This document shows positions 35,519-46,038 of a stretch of 64,000 bases of DNA, piece after piece. This DNA is from Kineobactrum sediminis (GTDB taxonomy: Bacteria > Pseudomonadota > Gammaproteobacteria > Pseudomonadales > Halieaceae): assembly GCF_002868715.1 (NCBI RefSeq), contig NZ_PKLZ01000007.1, positions 248,001 through 312,000 of the forward strand, read 5' to 3'. The stretch's first letter is position 1; every line of letters starts with the position of its first letter. The notes beneath the pieces were generated by a model. That model worked only from the letters and a program-made list of their open reading frames with translations, had not been told where the DNA came from and did no database searches. The translations under genes were made by a program, and so were the position numbers.

Positions 35519-36546
35519 TTCGCTCTGTCCATAGCCATTACTGCGGCGGCGTTCAGGCGACCCAGTTCACTGACATTGATCATATCGGCCTTGAAGGACC
35601 CCCAGGACAGCAACAGTTCGCTGGGCGCAACGCCGGGCCGCACGGGATATTCATTATTGCTTTCGGCATACCAGCGCTGGCTCTCCTCCCGGAGCAGGAA
35701 CTCAATCAGACGACGGGCCTGCTCGGGGTGCTTCGCTGCCTGTGTCACGCCGGCACCACTAATGTTCACGTGGGTGCCGCGGCCTTCCTGGTTTGGCCAG
35801 AACAGCTCGACCCTGGTTGCGGCGGCACGCTCCTCGGGCTCTGGCGATTGCAGCATTGCTCCCAGGTAATAGCTGTTAACCAGTGCCACATCACACTGAC
35901 CGGCAGCTACCGCCTTGATCTGGTCGCGGTCACCACCCTGGGGGGGCCGGGCAAAGTTGCCGACAAACCCCTGCAACCATTGATCAGTGGCCTCGACACC
36001 TTCGCTGGCCAGCATTCCGGCAACCAGTGACTGGTTATAAATATTGGCCGAGGAACGCACGCAGATCCGGCCCTCCCACTGTGGTTCGGCCAGTGCCTGA
36101 TAGCTGCTTAGTTGATCCGGATTTACCCGGTCCCTGGCATAGACAATGACCCGCGCTCGCAAGGACAGGCCATACCAGTAGCCTTCGGGGCTGCGCAAAT
36201 GTTCGGGTACGGCGGCCTCGAGTTCGGCAGAGATTGCCGGCTGCAGCACCCCGGCCTCCTGTGCCCGGTACAGGTTGCCCGCATCGGATGTCAGCAACAG
36301 GTCAGCGGGTGAATTGCGACCCTCGCTGCTCAGTCGCGCAAGCAGGGCGTCACCGGCACCAGTCACCAGGTTTACCTCAATACCGGTTTCGCTGGTAAAA
36401 CGGTCCAGCAACGGCTTTATCAGCGACTCCTGGCGCGCGGAATAGATATTAACGGTCTCGCTCTTGGAACAGGCAACAAGGGCGGGCAGCAGCATCGCCA
36501 ACAGGGTCAGGATGCGGATCATGGGCCAGTGGCGAATACGATTCAA
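35509..36546 (-). CDS. fbpA: ferric iron-binding lipoprotein of the ABC importer
   Basis: 345 residues. A lipoprotein signal (MLLPALVACS, Cys about residue 27) is followed by a type-2 periplasmic binding fold: VNIYSARQESLIKPLLDRF, LLLTSDAGNLYRA, and the paired tyrosines in LVNSYYLGAM that coordinate Fe(III) in FbpA/FutA proteins. The TTG at 36546 has a GAGAGGA ribosome site about nine bases upstream; the internal ATG at 36522 has none. First gene of the fbpABC-type operon, behind a Fur-like promoter. Confidence 0.92.
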   Translation of the reverse strand: MNRIRHWPMIRILTLLAMLLPALVACSKSETVNIYSARQESLIKPLLDRFTSETGIEVNLVTGAGDALLARLSSEGRNSPADLLLTSDAGNLYRAQEAGVLQPAISAELEAAVPEHLRSPEGYWYGLSLRARVIVYARDRVNPDQLSSYQALAEPQWEGRICVRSSANIYNQSLVAGMLASEGVEATDQWLQGFVGNFARPPQGGDRDQIKAVAAGQCDVALVNSYYLGAMLQSPEPEERAAATRVELFWPNQEGRGTHVNISGAGVTQAAKHPEQARRLIEFLLREESQRWYAESNNEYPVRPGVAPSELLLSWGSFKADMINVSELGRLNAAAVMAMDRANWK

Positions 36547-36581
36547 AATCAGGTCCTCTCAATGCTGTGAATGATATTAGT

Positions 36582-36620
36582 GATAACGCTAATTATTCGC
36601 ATTTAGAGCCAGGATAGCAA
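36582..36620 (-). promoter_or_regulatory. probable Fur-regulated promoter of the iron importer
   Basis: On the minus strand TTGCTA (36615-36620) and AATAAT (36592-36597) are separated by 17 bases, a good sigma-70 promoter. The -10 is covered by a 19-base sequence (36582-36600) matching the Fur consensus at 13 of 19 positions by hand alignment. Repression by iron-loaded Fur would fit the iron importer downstream. Confidence 0.55.
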
Positions 36621-36698
36621 GCCTCTTCCTTTCCCGGCGCTTTGGCAGAAGCGCCGTTGGCACGTACACTGCGCTTACTTTAAACAAGGTAGTGCATT

Positions 36699-37733
36699 AT
36701 GACATCAGCTATCCCTTTCTCACTACTGGAGTTGGCTTCCGTACGCGCAGGTGATTCGGTGGGTAAAACCCTTGCCCACAGCGTCGCTTATGCGCGCCAT
36801 GCCGAAGCGCTTGGTTTTCGTCGTTTCTGGCTGGCTGAGCATCACAATATGGAGGGGGTCAGCAGTGCCGCAACGTCGATCCTGGTCGGGCACATCGCGG
36901 GAGCCACCGAGTCCATTCGGGTGGGCTCCGGTGGCATCATGCTTCCCAATCATCCGCCGCTGGTGATTGCGGAACAGTTTGGCACCCTGGCCAGCCTGTA
37001 TCCGGATCGAATTGACCTCGGCCTTGGCCGTGCCCCGGGTACGGACCCGATAACCAGCCGCGCGCTGCGTCGGGCCGGGCCCGGTGCGGAGGCGTTTCCC
37101 GCGGATATTGAGGAGTTACAGCGGCTGCTCGGCCCGCTACAACCCGGCCAACAGGTCAAGGCTATTCCCGGCGCTGATACGAATGTGCCGATCTGGCTGC
37201 TGGGTTCCAGTCTCTATAGTGCCCAGTTGGCCGCAGCGCTGGGTTTGCCCTATGCCTTTGCCGGCCATTTTGCGCCGCGCCTGTATCGCGAGGCGCTGGC
37301 ACTTTATCGGGCCAGATTCACGCCCTCCGCGCAGCTTGCCGCGCCCCATGCCCTCCTGGCTGTGCCGGCGATCGCGGCAGACTCGGATGCCGAGGCCAGG
37401 TTCCTCGCCACCACCAGTCATCAGCGCATCCTTGCACTCATGCGCGGCCAGCCATTGTTCATGCAGCCGCCGGTAGCGGCCATGGATGGCCTGTGGAGCC
37501 CCGCAGAGGAAGCCGCGGTCAGGGATTTTCTCGGCTTGCAGTTGTTGGGCGGGCCGGATCGACTGCAGCAGCAGTTACAGCAATTGCTCGAGTCCGCGGA
37601 AATCGACGAACTGATGTTTACGGTTGATATTTACGACCCGGCCAGGCGCTGCGCTGCGCTGGATATTCTGGCGGGACTCGCGCCGGGCCTGGAGACCGGC
37701 AGCGGTGTGCTTTCCAGCGGCGAATCCGTATAA
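36699..37733 (+). CDS. LLM-class flavin-dependent oxidoreductase (MsnO8-like)
   Basis: 344 residues, bacterial-luciferase-like barrel: [48 protein letters not shown] and [11 protein letters not shown] are the hallmarks of the MsnO8/YhbW subgroup. It uses FMNH2 or F420-like reduced flavin; substrate unknown. It ends 31 bases before the gltX start. Confidence 0.93.
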   Translation: MTSAIPFSLLELASVRAGDSVGKTLAHSVAYARHAEALGFRRFWLAEHHNMEGVSSAATSILVGHIAGATESIRVGSGGIMLPNHPPLVIAEQFGTLASLYPDRIDLGLGRAPGTDPITSRALRRAGPGAEAFPADIEELQRLLGPLQPGQQVKAIPGADTNVPIWLLGSSLYSAQLAAALGLPYAFAGHFAPRLYREALALYRARFTPSAQLAAPHALLAVPAIAADSDAEARFLATTSHQRILALMRGQPLFMQPPVAAMDGLWSPAEEAAVRDFLGLQLLGGPDRLQQQLQQLLESAEIDELMFTVDIYDPARRCAALDILAGLAPGLETGSGVLSSGESV

Positions 37734-37764
37734 TCGGCGACTTCGCTCTCTGCCCGGAATCATC

Positions 37765-39270
<1,506 letters not shown>

Positions 39271-40674
39271 ATGGCAATCAGCGCGTTCGATCTGTTTAAA
39301 GTCGGCATTGGTCCCTCCAGTTCTCACACCGTAGGGCCGATGAACGCGGCCCGGCGATTTGCCGTTGAACTGCAGGTGTCCGGGTTACTCGCACGCTGCT
39401 CGCGGATTACTGCCGAGCTCTATGGCTCGCTGGGCGCAACCGGGGCGGGGCATGGCTCTCCCAAGGCGGTGATCCTCGGCCTTGAGGGCGAGACGCCGGA
39501 AACGGTAGTGGTTGAGGAGATTGCTGATCGGGTAAGGGGCATTCGCGAAGGCGCCCGGTTACACATACTGGGCGAGTACCCGATCGACTTCAGCTATCGC
39601 AATGACCTGGTCATGCACCGCGAAGAGACATTACCCTGGCACTCCAATGGTATGCGTTTTACGGGCTTCGACGCATCTGGCGAGCCCATGCTGGAGAGAG
39701 TGTATTACTCGGTCGGTGGGGGCTTTGTGGTGGATGAGACGGCGGCGGAGGGCGGTGACCCCGTAGTCGATGATCCCACGGAGCAACCCTATCCGTTCAC
39801 TACCGCCGGGGAATTATTACAACAGTGCAAGAACAGCGGGCTGTCGATCAGTGGGCTGATGCTCGAGAATGAGAAAGTCTGGCGCAGTGAGGCCGAAATT
39901 CACGCCGGGCTACTGGCCCTGTGGCGAGAGATGGATGCCTGCATTGAACGCGGCTGTCGCGGCGATGGCGTGATGCCCGGCGGCCTCAAGGTCAGGCGCC
40001 GCGCTGCGGCCCTGTACCGGCAACTTGAAAGCCATACCGGTGGCCTCCGGGATCCCTCGCTGAACACCCTGGACTGGGTCACTCTGTATGCCCTGGCGGT
40101 GAATGAGGAAAATGCCATGGGCGGGCGTATTGTAACCGCGCCCACCAACGGTGCAGCCGGCATTATCCCTGCGGTACTGAAGTACTACCTCAAGCACTGC
40201 GAGGGGGCCAGCGAGTGCGATGTTACCCGCTATCTGCTCACCGCCGCAGCCATCGGTATCCTGTACAAGATCAACGCCTCGATTTCCGGCGCCGAGGTGG
40301 GTTGCCAGGGCGAGGTCGGCTCTGCCTGCTCCATGGCCGCAGGAGCGCTTGCAGACGCCCTGGGCGGCACTCCGGAGCAAGTGGAGAACGCCGCAGAGAT
40401 CGGCATGGAACACAACCTGGGGCTCACCTGTGACCCTGTGGGCGGTTTAGTGCAGGTGCCCTGTATCGAACGCAATGCCATGGGGGCGATCAAGGCCATC
40501 AGTGCCGCCCGCATGGCCCTTCGTGGCAGCGGTGAACACTATGTCTCCCTGGACCAGGTGATCAAGACCATGCGCGATACCGGTCGCGACATGCAGGACA
40601 AATACAAGGAGACCTCGCGCGGTGGTCTGGCGGTGAATGTATTGGAAGTGCCGGTCAATTTTGTCGATTGCTAG
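39271..40674 (+). CDS. sdaA: L-serine dehydratase (iron-sulfur type)
   Basis: 467 residues, the single-chain SdaA form: N-terminal ASB domain with [21 protein letters not shown], and a C-terminal catalytic domain carrying the cluster cysteines ([18 protein letters not shown], then [14 protein letters not shown]). It deaminates L-serine to pyruvate. The start is immediately after the gltX stop (TAAATG), so the genes are co-transcribed. Confidence 0.96.
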   Translation: MAISAFDLFKVGIGPSSSHTVGPMNAARRFAVELQVSGLLARCSRITAELYGSLGATGAGHGSPKAVILGLEGETPETVVVEEIADRVRGIREGARLHILGEYPIDFSYRNDLVMHREETLPWHSNGMRFTGFDASGEPMLERVYYSVGGGFVVDETAAEGGDPVVDDPTEQPYPFTTAGELLQQCKNSGLSISGLMLENEKVWRSEAEIHAGLLALWREMDACIERGCRGDGVMPGGLKVRRRAAALYRQLESHTGGLRDPSLNTLDWVTLYALAVNEENAMGGRIVTAPTNGAAGIIPAVLKYYLKHCEGASECDVTRYLLTAAAIGILYKINASISGAEVGCQGEVGSACSMAAGALADALGGTPEQVENAAEIGMEHNLGLTCDPVGGLVQVPCIERNAMGAIKAISAARMALRGSGEHYVSLDQVIKTMRDTGRDMQDKYKETSRGGLAVNVLEVPVNFVDC

Positions 40675-40704
40675 TGCCGAATTCCGTACCTGCCCAAGAT
40701 AGGC

Positions 40705-40733
40705 TTGACAGCCGGATGCACCCTCACTAGAAT
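40705..40733 (+). promoter_or_regulatory. tRNA-Ala promoter
   Basis: A consensus -35 TTGACA (40705-40710), a 17-base spacer and TAGAAT (40728-40733) precede the tRNA by about 20 bases. The region after the -10 is GC-rich (CGCGTCC), the discriminator type seen at stringently controlled stable-RNA promoters. Confidence 0.82.
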
Positions 40734-40753
40734 TCGCGTCCTCAGAGAATTAC

Positions 40754-40829
40754 GGGGCTATAGCTCAGCTGGGAGAGCGCAACACTGGCAGTGTTGAGGT
40801 CTGCGGTTCGATCCCGCATAGCTCCACCA
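40754..40829 (+). tRNA. tRNA-Ala (GGC anticodon)
   Basis: The 76-base cloverleaf folds fully: acceptor GGGGCTA paired with TAGCTCC including the G3:U70 alanine identity pair, anticodon loop CTGGCAG with GGC, T-loop TTCGATC, and an encoded CCA end. Confidence 0.97.
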
Positions 40830-40835
40830 TCCAAG

Positions 40836-40868
40836 AACCCTGAACTGAAAAGTTCGGGGTTTTTTTTT
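40836..40868 (+). terminator. terminator after tRNA-Ala
   Basis: An 11-bp stem with one G-T pair (40836-40846 and 40851-40861), a GAAA tetraloop and a run of nine T. Classic intrinsic terminator. Confidence 0.93.
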
Positions 40869-40881
40869 AATACCGCGGTAC

Positions 40882-40932
40882 AACGGGCAGGCCTTCCTGC
40901 GCAGACGGTCCGCGCAGGGTGGCCTGCCCGTT
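40882..40932. repeat. 51-base GC-rich palindrome between tRNA tails 1 and 2
   Basis: Outer arms AACGGGCAGGCC and GGCCTGCCCGTT (12 bp) enclose inner arms CCTGCGC and GCGCAGG (7 bp). The right arm runs into the second tRNA-tail copy. The left half recurs before the third tail (41007-41035), but there the right half has diverged. Confidence 0.85.
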
Positions 40933-40960
40933 CGATCCCGCATAGCTCCACCACTCAAGA

Positions 40961-40992
40961 AACCCTGAACCGAAAGGTTCGGGGTTTTTTTT
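40961..40992 (+). terminator. terminator after second tRNA tail
   Basis: Stem 40961-40971 with 40976-40986, GAAA loop, eight T. It is the near twin of the first terminator with a compensating base-pair change (ACT/AGT to ACC/GGT), which shows the hairpin is kept by selection or is recently copied. Confidence 0.93.
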
Positions 40993-41100
40993 GGGAACCG
41001 CGGTCCAACGGGCAGGCCTTCCTGCGCAGACGGTCTGCGACGGATGGCCGCCCCGCCGGAAGGCCGGACCCTCGATCCCGCATAGCTCCACCAAAAAGAT

Positions 41101-41132
41101 AAACCCCTGCCGCAAGGTCAGGGGTTTTTTTT
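41101..41132. terminator. terminator after third tRNA tail, possibly bidirectional
   Basis: Stem AAACCCCTG (41101-41109) with CAGGGGTTT (41119-41127), then eight T on the plus strand. The minus strand also reads into a T-rich tract, so it may serve the convergent antiporter operon that ends at 41159. Confidence 0.88.
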
Positions 41133-41158
41133 GGTTCGGCGGTCGGCGATTCTACGCT

Positions 41159-42847
41159 CTACATCAGGTAGTAGAACACCACATACATCATCAGCAGTAG
41201 CGCTATCCACAGCGCCGTGGTGCCAATTTCCCAGGAGCGGCCCAGGGGGCCATGGGATCCCATGGTGTTGCGTATGGAGTTACCGGCGCTGCCCACCAGG
41301 GATTGAAGCCGCTGTTGCCCGGCGCTTATCAGCGGCCGGCTTAGCCTTGCGCTGATACGGGCCAGGGCGGGCAACCCGCGCCGCCACAGCCAGTCGACGT
41401 CCAGGGAGATGGTGCGTGTGCGTTGCATCCACGGCAACAGCAGGAAGAAGGCCAGTCCCGAGAACAGCAACAGCTGCAAGTACATCAGTACCTTGCCCAT
41501 CTTGTAGGGTACGTAGTCCACTGCATAGGGGAGCAGCGGGTAAAGCAGTTCCGGAAATATGCCGAGGAGAATACACAGGCCGGCAAAGAACACCATGGCG
41601 ATGGTCATATTCCAGGGCGCGTCCTTGGGCCGCAGACCGGAATCCTTCTGGAAGAAAACAAACCACGGAAACTTGATACCGGCGTGCAGGAATACCCCGG
41701 CAGAGGCCGCCGCCAGCAGGAAATAAACCGCCACCAGGCTCTCGTCCATGGCCGCTTGTGAAATCATGGTTTTGGTCGTGAAACCGGAGGTCAGCGGAAA
41801 GCTGGAGATGGCGAGGGCACCGATCACCCCGCACACCATGGTTACCGGCATGGTCCGGAACAGGCCACCCACGTCGGTGCACAGGGTTTTGCCGGTGCGC
41901 ATCACTACTACGCCCGCACTCATGAACAACAGCGCTTTGTAAATGATGTGGGCGAAAGCGTGTGCCGCCGCCCCGTTAATCGCCATCTCGGTACCGATGC
42001 CAACCGCCACCACCATGAAGCCCACTTGGTTGACAATGGAAAATGCCAGGATACGGCGGATGTCGTTTTCAAGAAGGGCGTAGATAATCCCGTAGAACAC
42101 CATGAACAGGCCCACGCCGATCAGCACCGGTTCACCCGGAAACAGCAGAATCAGCGCCAGGATAGCGGTCTTGGTAGTGAAGGCGGATAAAAACACCGAA
42201 CCACTGGGGCTGGCGGTAGGGTAGGCGTCTGACAACCAGGCAGATACCGGGGGCGCAGCGGCGTTAATCAGGATGCCGATCAGAATCATCCAGGTACTGA
42301 AGTCGGTGGCCAGCAGGGGACGAATATCCAGTGAGCCGGTGTTGACCATGAGGCCCTCAATACCCACCTTGAGCACGACGCCACCCAGCAGGTGCATGAT
42401 GGCGTAACGGATACCGGCTGCCCGGGCCGCTTCGGTGCCTCCGCACCACACGACAACAGTAGAAAACAGCGCCATCAATTCCCAGTACACAAAAAGAGTC
42501 AGCAGGTCACCCGCAAAACACACGCCAATGGCGCCCGCCGCATAGAATTGTGCGGCGACCAGCTCCGTGCGTCGTGCGGTGTTAAACGCAAACACCGCCC
42601 CGGTGGCCGCCATAATGGCAAAAATCGTCGCAAACAGGCGCCGTACCGGGCTGCCCTCAACCAGCTCCAGTGGATACCCAAGGAAGGCGCCGCGCAGGAC
42701 CACCCCGTCGGGTATCTGCCAGATCATGTACAGGCAGATCAATGGCGCGGTGATTACCACCGCAGCGCGCAGGCCCTTCGAGCTGATCAGGAAGGTAAGA
42801 AGGGCGCCGGCAATCAGGGCCAGGGCGGGGGGCAACATCTCAAACAT
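41159..42847 (-). CDS. Mrp-type cation/proton antiporter D-like subunit (third paralogue)
   Basis: 562 residues with about 14-16 membrane segments of the NuoL/M/N-MrpA/D superfamily. The trans-membrane Glu in FVYWELMALFS and the Lys of the STKT-like SAFTTKTAI segment are present, as are the discontinuous-helix residues. A C-terminal extension of roughly 100 residues with one more helix goes beyond normal MrpD length. Last gene of the antiporter operon; it overlaps the small membrane protein gene by eight bases. Confidence 0.9.
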   Translation of the reverse strand: MFEMLPPALALIAGALLTFLISSKGLRAAVVITAPLICLYMIWQIPDGVVLRGAFLGYPLELVEGSPVRRLFATIFAIMAATGAVFAFNTARRTELVAAQFYAAGAIGVCFAGDLLTLFVYWELMALFSTVVVWCGGTEAARAAGIRYAIMHLLGGVVLKVGIEGLMVNTGSLDIRPLLATDFSTWMILIGILINAAAPPVSAWLSDAYPTASPSGSVFLSAFTTKTAILALILLFPGEPVLIGVGLFMVFYGIIYALLENDIRRILAFSIVNQVGFMVVAVGIGTEMAINGAAAHAFAHIIYKALLFMSAGVVVMRTGKTLCTDVGGLFRTMPVTMVCGVIGALAISSFPLTSGFTTKTMISQAAMDESLVAVYFLLAAASAGVFLHAGIKFPWFVFFQKDSGLRPKDAPWNMTIAMVFFAGLCILLGIFPELLYPLLPYAVDYVPYKMGKVLMYLQLLLFSGLAFFLLLPWMQRTRTISLDVDWLWRRGLPALARISARLSRPLISAGQQRLQSLVGSAGNSIRNTMGSHGPLGRSWEIGTTALWIALLLMMYVVFYYLM

Positions 42848-43088
42848 CGTAGTAATCTTCCGGCCGTTTGAGCAGCTTGCCGAGCAGTTTGGCGGCGAAG
42901 ACCATTAACACGCAGCTGAAAAAACCAAATGCGGCACCAAAACCAAACCAGCCATCGACGCCGAAGTGGCCCTTGATGGGGATAAGCCACTGCAGGGCTA
43001 CGGTCAAGGCCAGTAAGATGCTGCCAATCCACCATAACCGGCGGATGGTTGCCGGGCGAGTCAGCCAGTGGTTATCCGGTGTGGTCAT
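42840..43088 (-). CDS. small membrane protein of the antiporter operon
   Basis: 82 residues with two membrane segments (about 20-36 and 46-68) joined by a loop HFGVDGWFGFGAAFG and a basic C-terminal end. The ATG overlaps the D-like gene upstream by 4 bases, and the stop overlaps the next D-like gene by eight, so it is firmly embedded in the operon. I do not recognise it as MrpE, F or G; it may be an accessory subunit. Confidence 0.83.
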   Translation of the reverse strand: MTTPDNHWLTRPATIRRLWWIGSILLALTVALQWLIPIKGHFGVDGWFGFGAAFGFFSCVLMVFAAKLLGKLLKRPEDYYDV

Positions 43089-44551
43089 AGCGGCAGGCTC
43101 TCCACAAGTTGGCCTTCAAGGTCCAGCAGTGGCTGGTTGAAGAAAAAGAACAGGATAGTGAGACCCGCGGTCACGCTCAGGGCAAGCAGAATGGCTCCGG
43201 GTGCCTCGCCATGATCCATGTCGACGCCTGTTGCCGGAGGACTGAGCCAGGCGAAATAGATAATCGGCAAAAAGTACATGGCATTGAGGGCGGTGCTGGC
43301 AATAATGGTAAAAATGGCCAGGTAGTTTTCGGCCTGGAAAGCCCCCGCCAGAATAAACCACTTGGACACGAAACCCGCGGTAGGGGGCACCCCGATCATG
43401 CTCAGCGCGCCGATGGTGAACGCCGCCATGGTAATGGGCATGCGCCGGCCTATTCCCGCCAGCTGCCACAGCTCTGTCTTGTGGGAGGCGGTGTAGATAG
43501 CCCCGGCCGCGAAGAACAGGGTGATTTTACCAAAGGCATGGGCCGCAATATGCACTGCGGCGCCAATCTCGGCCAGTGGCTTGAGAATCACCGTGGCCAT
43601 GATCACATAGGACAACTGCGCGATGGTGGAGTAGGCCAGCATGCGCTTGAGATTGGTCTGGTAGAGTGCCACCACACTCGCCGTGATAATGGTGAACGCC
43701 GCCATGTACTGCAGCCACTGTGCGCTGGGCTGGCTGAACAGGAAATCCACGCCAAAGATGTAAATGATGATCTTGGTAACACTGAACACACCGGCCTTGA
43801 CCACGGCCACCGCGTGCAACAGGGCGCTGACGGGTGTTGGTGCCACCATGGCCGCCGGCAGCCAGCGATGCATCGGCATCACCGCGGCCTTGCCGATGCC
43901 GAACACAAACAGGCCCAGCAGCAGGCCGACGGCGGCACCTTCCAGTTTGCCTTCAATAATGCCGCCCACGGTGAAATCGGTGGTCCCGGCAATCACATAG
44001 GTCCAGATGATGGCCGGCAGCAGCAAGCCAATGGAAGTGGCCAACAGCACCCCCAGGTAGATCCGTGCGGAGGCGATGGTTTTGGCATCGCCCTTGTGGG
44101 CCACCAGCGGGTAAGTAGAGAGGGTGAGAATTTCATAAAACAGAAACAGGGTGAACAGGTTGTCGGCGAGGGCAATGCCCATGGCGGCGGCGATGGCCAG
44201 TGCAAAACAGACATAAAAACGGGTCTGGTTTTTTTCCCTATTGCCTCGCATATAGCCGATGGAATAAATCGTGTTGATGATCCACAGGAACGACGCGATG
44301 CAGGCAAACATCATCCCCAGTGGCTCCAGCGACAGGGCCAGCGACAAACCCGGCAAAGGTTCCGACAGGGTGATCTGGGGCCGTGCGCCATCACTGATGG
44401 CGGGAAACCAGGAAAACACGAGGATGGCCAGGGACACCGCGGTCACCAGGCTCACCGCCTCCCGAATGTTGGGCCAGCGTCCGCTAAAGGCGATGACTAT
44501 TGCGCCCAGCAGAGGTAACAGCAACATTAAAGGCAGGGTATATTCAGGCAT
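43085..44551 (-). CDS. Mrp-type cation/proton antiporter D-like subunit (second paralogue)
   Basis: 488 residues, about 14 membrane segments, ion-translocating Glu in LFYEILTLSTYPLV and the conserved Lys in AVVKAGVFS. Start at ATG 44551, which shares one base with the preceding stop (TGATG). Of the three D-type genes this looks closest in length to standard MrpD. Confidence 0.92.
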   Translation of the reverse strand: MPEYTLPLMLLLPLLGAIVIAFSGRWPNIREAVSLVTAVSLAILVFSWFPAISDGARPQITLSEPLPGLSLALSLEPLGMMFACIASFLWIINTIYSIGYMRGNREKNQTRFYVCFALAIAAAMGIALADNLFTLFLFYEILTLSTYPLVAHKGDAKTIASARIYLGVLLATSIGLLLPAIIWTYVIAGTTDFTVGGIIEGKLEGAAVGLLLGLFVFGIGKAAVMPMHRWLPAAMVAPTPVSALLHAVAVVKAGVFSVTKIIIYIFGVDFLFSQPSAQWLQYMAAFTIITASVVALYQTNLKRMLAYSTIAQLSYVIMATVILKPLAEIGAAVHIAAHAFGKITLFFAAGAIYTASHKTELWQLAGIGRRMPITMAAFTIGALSMIGVPPTAGFVSKWFILAGAFQAENYLAIFTIIASTALNAMYFLPIIYFAWLSPPATGVDMDHGEAPGAILLALSVTAGLTILFFFFNQPLLDLEGQLVESLPL

Positions 44552-46038
44552 CAAAACAGGCCTCCAAGCAGTGTTTCAGTGCCACTGCGGGCCAGGGCCA
44601 GGGGCAACTGCGGGAACAGGCCAAAGTAGATGTTCGCCAGCGCCGCAAACCAGATCAGGCAACGCAGGGGCCGGCTGACCTCCATCGGTACAACCTCGCC
44701 GCCGGGAGGCTCACTGTAATAAGCCAGTTCCACGAATCGCCACAAGTAGACAACCGCCATCAGTGAACTGATGACAATGGCCGCAACGAGCGCCGCGCCC
44801 CAGCCATCCCAGCCAATTACCGCAACGACCAGGTACCACTTGCTGATGAAACCTGCGGTACCGGGCACACCGACCAGGCTCAGCCCCGCCACCAGGAAGG
44901 CTGCCATCGTCCAGGGCATGCGTTTACCGATACCCCTGAGGCTGTCCATTGAGGCACTGCCACTGGTTAATACAAACGCCACTACACACAGGAACAACGT
45001 GCCCTTGGCCAGGGCATGATTGAACATGTGCAGCAACGCTGCCATCAACCCGGCCTCGGAGGTAAGACCGGCGGCCAAGGCGATGTAGCCGATCTGGGCG
45101 ACGGAGGAAAAGGCCAGCATGGTCTTCAGGTTGGTCTGGAATATGGCAATCGCCGAAGCCAGCACAATACCCGCCAGCGCCAGCGGAATAATGAAAACCC
45201 CGAACAGGTCGGTATGCCCGGGCAGGTTGCCGTGAAACACTTCGAAATTGAAGCGTAACAGAACGTAGATCACCACCTTGGTAGAGCAGGCTGCGATGAA
45301 TACGGTTGCCGCATTGGGGGCGTAGGTATAGGCGCGGGGCAGCCAGACATGAAGGGGGAATATCGCCGCCTTGAGTGCCAGCCCGATGGTGATGAACCCC
45401 GCTGCAATGACGATGGGGCGGGTCTCTGTCACCTCATCCAGGCGCAGCGCGATATCGGCAAAGTTCAGGGTACCGGTCATCATGTACAGGAAGCCGACGC
45501 CGATCAGGTAAAACGTGGCGCCGATGGTGCCGATAATCAGGTATTTGAATACCGCAGACAGCGCCCGGCGATCGCGCCCCCCGGCAATCAGCACGTAGGT
45601 CGCGAGTGCGGAGATTTCCATGAAGACAAAGACATTGAAGGCGTCGCCGGCTACGGCAATGCCGCACAATCCGGCCATGGAAATCAGCCAGGCGCCATAG
45701 AACATGGGCGCGCGACGATTATCGATATCCTTGCGCAGGGACAGGCGCCCGCCGGCCAGCGCCAGGGAAGAAGCACCGGTAATCAACAGTAATACCAGGG
45801 CACTCAAGCCGTCCACGGTGAGGCCGATGCCCATCGGTGGCAGCCAGCCGCCGACGGCATAGTGTTGGGTGCCGGTCTCCAGCACCGTTGCAGTGAGCAG
45901 CATGGCCAGGCCCAGGGAACACAGGCTGGCCAGCAACGCCACCAGCCAGGCCAGGAAACCGGTGCGCAGCAGAATGACGAGGGGCGCCGTCAGCAGCGGC
46001 AGGGCAACCTGCAGGGCCGGAAGATGGTCAGCGAGCAT
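44551..46038 (-). CDS. mrpD: Mrp-type cation/proton antiporter D-like subunit (first paralogue)
   Basis: 495 residues with the proton-translocating superfamily features (VFMEISALATYVLI with the key Glu, KAAIFPLHVWLPRAY, CSTKVVIYVLLRF with the Lys). It follows MrpC directly, in the standard C-D order, with TGATG overlap at 46038; hence it is the best candidate for genuine MrpD. Confidence 0.92.
   Translation of the reverse strand: MLADHLPALQVALPLLTAPLVILLRTGFLAWLVALLASLCSLGLAMLLTATVLETGTQHYAVGGWLPPMGIGLTVDGLSALVLLLITGASSLALAGGRLSLRKDIDNRRAPMFYGAWLISMAGLCGIAVAGDAFNVFVFMEISALATYVLIAGGRDRRALSAVFKYLIIGTIGATFYLIGVGFLYMMTGTLNFADIALRLDEVTETRPIVIAAGFITIGLALKAAIFPLHVWLPRAYTYAPNAATVFIAACSTKVVIYVLLRFNFEVFHGNLPGHTDLFGVFIIPLALAGIVLASAIAIFQTNLKTMLAFSSVAQIGYIALAAGLTSEAGLMAALLHMFNHALAKGTLFLCVVAFVLTSGSASMDSLRGIGKRMPWTMAAFLVAGLSLVGVPGTAGFISKWYLVVAVIGWDGWGAALVAAIVISSLMAVVYLWRFVELAYYSEPPGGEVVPMEVSRPLRCLIWFAALANIYFGLFPQLPLALARSGTETLLGGLF

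Larger units (their letters stand above)
40806..41093 (+). repeat. tRNA 3'-tail repeat array (rtT-like)
   Basis: The last 24 bases of the tRNA-Ala gene (40806-40829) recur exactly at 40930-40953 and again, 22 bases long, at 41072-41093, each ending in CCA. Spacing is 124 and then 140 bases. Each tail is followed by a rho-independent terminator, and the two gaps also share ACCGCGGT and an identical 30-base block (40881-40910 and 41006-41035). The 5' two thirds of the tRNA are missing from copies two and three, so they cannot make tRNA. This covers the 329-base stretch without a protein gene. Confidence 0.9.

Noticed and set aside
40754-41093. Integrated element bounded by att sites in tRNA-Ala
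   Set aside because: The tail copies could be att-like, but there is no integrase and the gaps are only about 100 bases, so a classical genomic island is excluded here.
40830-41100. CRISPR array
   Set aside because: The repeats are tRNA 3' ends with terminators, at 124-140 base spacing and only three copies; no cas genes.
40742-41115. Short open frames across the tRNA-Ala and its repeats (for example a 70-residue frame containing GAMRDRTADL)
   Set aside because: They are translations of the tRNA and its tail copies, a well-known class of spurious proteins.
43109-44518. 469-residue open frame on the plus strand opposite an antiporter gene
   Set aside because: Composition is Gly/His/Gln-rich with no family motifs; it mirrors the hydrophobic MrpD-like gene on the other strand.
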